From Thermoplasmata archaeon (GTDB lineage Archaea; Thermoplasmatota; Thermoplasmata; Thermoplasmatales; Thermoplasmataceae): 7,734 bases of DNA. A program made the position numbers and the translations under genes. Location: assembly GCA_021799755.1 (NCBI GenBank), contig JAJYZU010000047.1, positions 1 to 7,734 on the forward strand, given 5' to 3'. Positions 5,916 through 7,734 of the stretch are shown here, in pieces. The notes under the pieces are model-generated. The model worked only from the letters and a program-made list of their open reading frames with translations. It was not told where the DNA came from and ran no database searches. How positions within the stretch are numbered: the first letter of the stretch is position 1; every line of letters begins with the position of its first letter.

Positions 5916-7118
5916 TCAGGTTTCATTGTTAATCCTGCGGCCGAAAATAAATACCATCAGTGATATGATGATTCCAATTCCTGATATTATTCCCCAGAAT
6001 GTTAAGATGGATGCGGAGAACCGGCCCAGCAGGAAGGTTCCCATAAGAGGAGCAAACGGGACGGTAAAACCAACTATCACCTGAAATGCTCCAAAGTACT
6101 GGCCACGCTTATCTGACGGCGCCAATTTACCAATCATGCTGTAGGCAACAGGGCTTATGATATTTTCACCCATTGTTATAAAGAAAACGTCAAGCAGCAG
6201 ATAAAGAGTGCTCGAGAAAAAAGCAAGTGAAAGAAAACTGAAAGCATAAACTGCGCCTCCTATTGCTATTCTCGTGTGATCGTTTACATGACGGAAAAGC
6301 CAGTTTATGGGTATCTGCATCGTAACGACGAAAATTCCGTTTAATCCGTATAAAATACCGATGAATCTGTTTGTAAGATGATCGAAATTACTCCAGAATA
6401 ATGTAAGGGTTGTGCCCCACTGACCGGTTACAAACCATATCAATGCAAGTATGATACAAAGAATTATGAACTTGTGATCTTTTGATGGAAATGACATTCC
6501 TCCCTGGACACCTGCCGGATGCTCCGGTTCCTTTATGTAAATATAGAAGAGGAAGAAATCCAGAAGCGAAATGACCGCCGGAACCGCAAAAACATAACCA
6601 TAGTTAAAATATGCAAGGAACCCTCCAAGGGCAGGACCAACCGAAAAACCGAGGTTTGCTGCTATTCTGAGTATGCTGAATGCGTCATTACGCTTTGTTT
6701 CCTCGACTATATCTGTTATCAGAACATTATCGACTATTCCCTGTATTGTCACAAGCGGTTCAATCGCTATAAACGAGATGATAAGAAGGTAAAGCGATGA
6801 ATGAGTGAAGGCGGAGTAAGCCATAAGGGCATATGTAAGAAGAAGGAGGGGCGGGATAAGAATACCGACCTTCCTTCTCCCGATTCTGTCTATCAGGTTT
6901 CCACCATAAATGCTTGCCGGGAGAGAAACCATTGCTGTGCCAAAGAACAGCAGGCCTATTTCAAAGTAAGGAATACCCCTGATAAGTGACAGGTATACGG
7001 GTATAAAGATCCAGGCGGCAGATCTTCCGAGCGTTCTCACCAGCTGTGTTAATGAAATTACAGATACTGCCCTGTTTGAAAGTAATTCCCTGTAATTCTT
7101 TCCTGAGAAGGTTTCCAA
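5916..7118 (-). CDS. Major facilitator superfamily (MFS) transporter
   Basis: The 400-residue, strongly hydrophobic protein has about twelve membrane helices, the normal size for the family. The MFS motif A in the loop between helices 2 and 3 is clear: GGNLIDRIGRRKVG at residues 72-85. A weaker repeat of this loop lies at the middle of the second half (IGKLAPSDKRGQYFGA, typical of the loop preceding helix 10-11 in drug/sugar-type MFS proteins). Direction and substrate are unknown; the overall look is that of an efflux or uptake permease of the multidrug-like group. The start is TTG 7118: an in-frame TGA at 7122-7124 excludes a longer protein, and no ATG or GTG lies close by in this frame. A TATA-like element 23 bp upstream suits a leaderless transcript. 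It is divergent from the recombinase gene and convergent with the EamA transporter gene; whether the two transporters are functionally related is not evident. Confidence 0.9.
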   Translation of the reverse strand: METFSGKNYRELLSNRAVSVISLTQLVRTLGRSAAWIFIPVYLSLIRGIPYFEIGLLFFGTAMVSLPASIYGGNLIDRIGRRKVGILIPPLLLLTYALMAYSAFTHSSLYLLIISFIAIEPLVTIQGIVDNVLITDIVEETKRNDAFSILRIAANLGFSVGPALGGFLAYFNYGYVFAVPAVISLLDFFLFYIYIKEPEHPAGVQGGMSFPSKDHKFIILCIILALIWFVTGQWGTTLTLFWSNFDHLTNRFIGILYGLNGIFVVTMQIPINWLFRHVNDHTRIAIGGAVYAFSFLSLAFFSSTLYLLLDVFFITMGENIISPVAYSMIGKLAPSDKRGQYFGAFQVIVGFTVPFAPLMGTFLLGRFSASILTFWGIISGIGIIISLMVFIFGRRINNET

Positions 7119-7135
7119 GTGTCAAATCCAGACCT

Positions 7136-7145
7136 CATTTAAAAG
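7136..7145 (-). promoter_or_regulatory. Possible TATA box for the MFS transporter gene
   Basis: Minus-strand CTTTTAAATG is centred about 23 bp upstream of the TTG start at 7118. If used, the transcript would start at or next to the TTG, so no Shine-Dalgarno sequence is expected, and none is seen. Confidence 0.4.
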
Positions 7146-7193
7146 GACTAATTAAGGAGATTGAAAGGCAAAGAGTGAAATTTAATAGATAAA

Positions 7194-7201
7194 CTTAAAT
7201 A
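7194..7201 (+). promoter_or_regulatory. TATA box for the XerA-type recombinase gene
   Basis: CTTAAATA, preceded by an A-rich BRE-like stretch (GATAAA), is centred 29 bp before the ATG at 7227. This is a typical arrangement for a leaderless archaeal transcript; there is no Shine-Dalgarno sequence. Confidence 0.55.
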
Positions 7202-7226
7202 CTATATTTGTCTGACAAAACTAACA

Positions 7227-7734
7227 ATGGTAGAACTGACTGAAAAGACCCTTATTTCTTTTAAACGATGGATGTCAAATGAAAGAAAAAGCCAGTTAAC
7301 TGTCAGACAATACTCCTTTTTTGCCTCACTGTTCATTGATTTTATTAAGAAAGAGATTAACGAAATAAACGAGGAAGATATTGAAAGGTTCAAACAGTTC
7401 CTTGTTGTTGAAAAGAAATACTCAAAGAGCAGCCAATATCTGTGCATAAAGGCATTGAGACTGTTATACAAGTCGTACCATATTCAGCCACCATATAACC
7501 TTACATCACCAAAGAGGCCAAGAAGCGTGCCAAAATATCTTACAGAGCATGAGACCTCCCGGTTGTTGTCGTTTGCTTCAAGAAACCCAAAAACCCTGGC
7601 AATAATATCAACACTTGCCTACACAGGATTAAGGGTAAGCGAACTATGCTCACTGAATATAGAGGATGTCGATCTCGAAGAGAAGGTTATGAGGGTAAGG
7701 CATGGCAAGGGAGATAAAGACAGAATTGTAATCA
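7227..7734 (+). CDS. xerA: XerA-type tyrosine recombinase (3' end beyond the window)
   Basis: This is a site-specific recombinase of the XerC/XerD/XerA family, which resolves chromosome dimers at a dif site. The first 169 residues are visible; archaeal XerA is about 280-290. An N-terminal SAM-like core-binding domain covers about residues 1-90 (SFKRWMSNERKS, then LTVRQYSFFASLF). The catalytic domain begins near residue 100 with VPKYLTEHE. The first catalytic Arg is R136 in YTGLRVSELCSL, and the beta-hairpin Lys is K161 in VRHGKGDKDR. The HxxR, His/Trp and Tyr motifs lie past the edge. The lack of an extra N-terminal domain and the close fit to XerA argue for the housekeeping enzyme rather than a phage or integron integrase. 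No attachment site or other mobile-element gene is visible near it. The ATG at 7227 is preceded by a TATA box at leaderless spacing. Confidence 0.92.
   Translation, partial: MVELTEKTLISFKRWMSNERKSQLTVRQYSFFASLFIDFIKKEINEINEEDIERFKQFLVVEKKYSKSSQYLCIKALRLLYKSYHIQPPYNLTSPKRPRSVPKYLTEHETSRLLSFASRNPKTLAIISTLAYTGLRVSELCSLNIEDVDLEEKVMRVRHGKGDKDRIVI

Noticed and set aside
6519..6989. Two plus-strand frames of 93 and 62 codons
   Set aside because: They lie opposite the MFS transporter and show biased, low-complexity composition without motifs.
7202..7471. 89-codon minus-strand frame
   Set aside because: It is antisense to the XerA N-terminal domain and would place a gene over the recombinase promoter; there are no recognisable motifs.
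7227..7734. Integrase marking a mobile element or genomic island
   Set aside because: The protein fits housekeeping XerA; no tRNA, attachment repeats, phage or plasmid genes are visible in the window.
1..7734. CRISPR array, tRNA, rRNA or riboswitch
   Set aside because: No regularly spaced repeats, cloverleaf with T-loop consensus, rRNA-like segments or known riboswitch cores were recognised on either strand by eye; a covariance-model search would settle this.

Overview
The window looks like chromosomal DNA of a thermoacidophilic archaeon of the Thermoplasmatales type. The evidence is a fused PIN-domain/PilT-like ATPase of archaeal architecture, a short 287-residue ribose-phosphate pyrophosphokinase that resembles (from memory) the Thermoplasma enzyme, a KptA RNA 2'-phosphotransferase with the archaeal N-terminal zinc ribbon, and an archaeal XerA-type recombinase. 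TATA-like elements lie about 23-30 bp before several start codons, as expected for leaderless transcripts. I cannot name the genus.

Layout. Bases 1-1465 (minus) hold the PIN-ATPase gene, whose 3' end runs off the left edge. Bases 1466-1654 are a divergent control region with several short palindromes. Bases 1655-3240 (plus) are a tightly coupled pair: a YtrA-like GntR repressor and an eight-helix membrane protein with DUF1648/SdpI-like features. Bases 3237-4831 (minus) are a two-gene operon, prs then kptA, with a 4-bp ATGA overlap. It converges on the membrane-protein gene so closely that the two stop codons overlap. Bases 4832-5002 are a second divergent control region. Bases 5003-5914 (plus) encode an EamA/DMT transporter, and bases 5916-7118 (minus) an MFS transporter that converges on it with 1 bp between. 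Bases 7119-7226 are a third divergent region, followed by a XerA-type tyrosine recombinase (plus) cut by the right edge.

How the parts may work together. The GntR/membrane-protein pair is the most system-like part. The regulator has a perfect inverted repeat between its probable TATA box and its start codon, so an autoregulated sensor/immunity module comparable to bacterial SdpR/SdpI is a reasonable hypothesis. In the prs-kptA operon, a PRPP-making enzyme, which feeds nucleotide and NAD synthesis, is co-expressed with an NAD-consuming RNA repair enzyme. The two transporters have no visible substrate signature. Genes second in an operon (the membrane protein and kptA) have recognisable Shine-Dalgarno sequences, while most first genes do not; prs is an exception.

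All bases are accounted for and no gene-free stretch exceeds 300 bases. No tRNA, rRNA, CRISPR array or insertion sequence was recognised. The most notable anomalies are a one-base frame conflict at the start of the PIN-ATPase gene, a probable substitution of a conserved catalytic arginine in KptA, and the candidate GntR operator.
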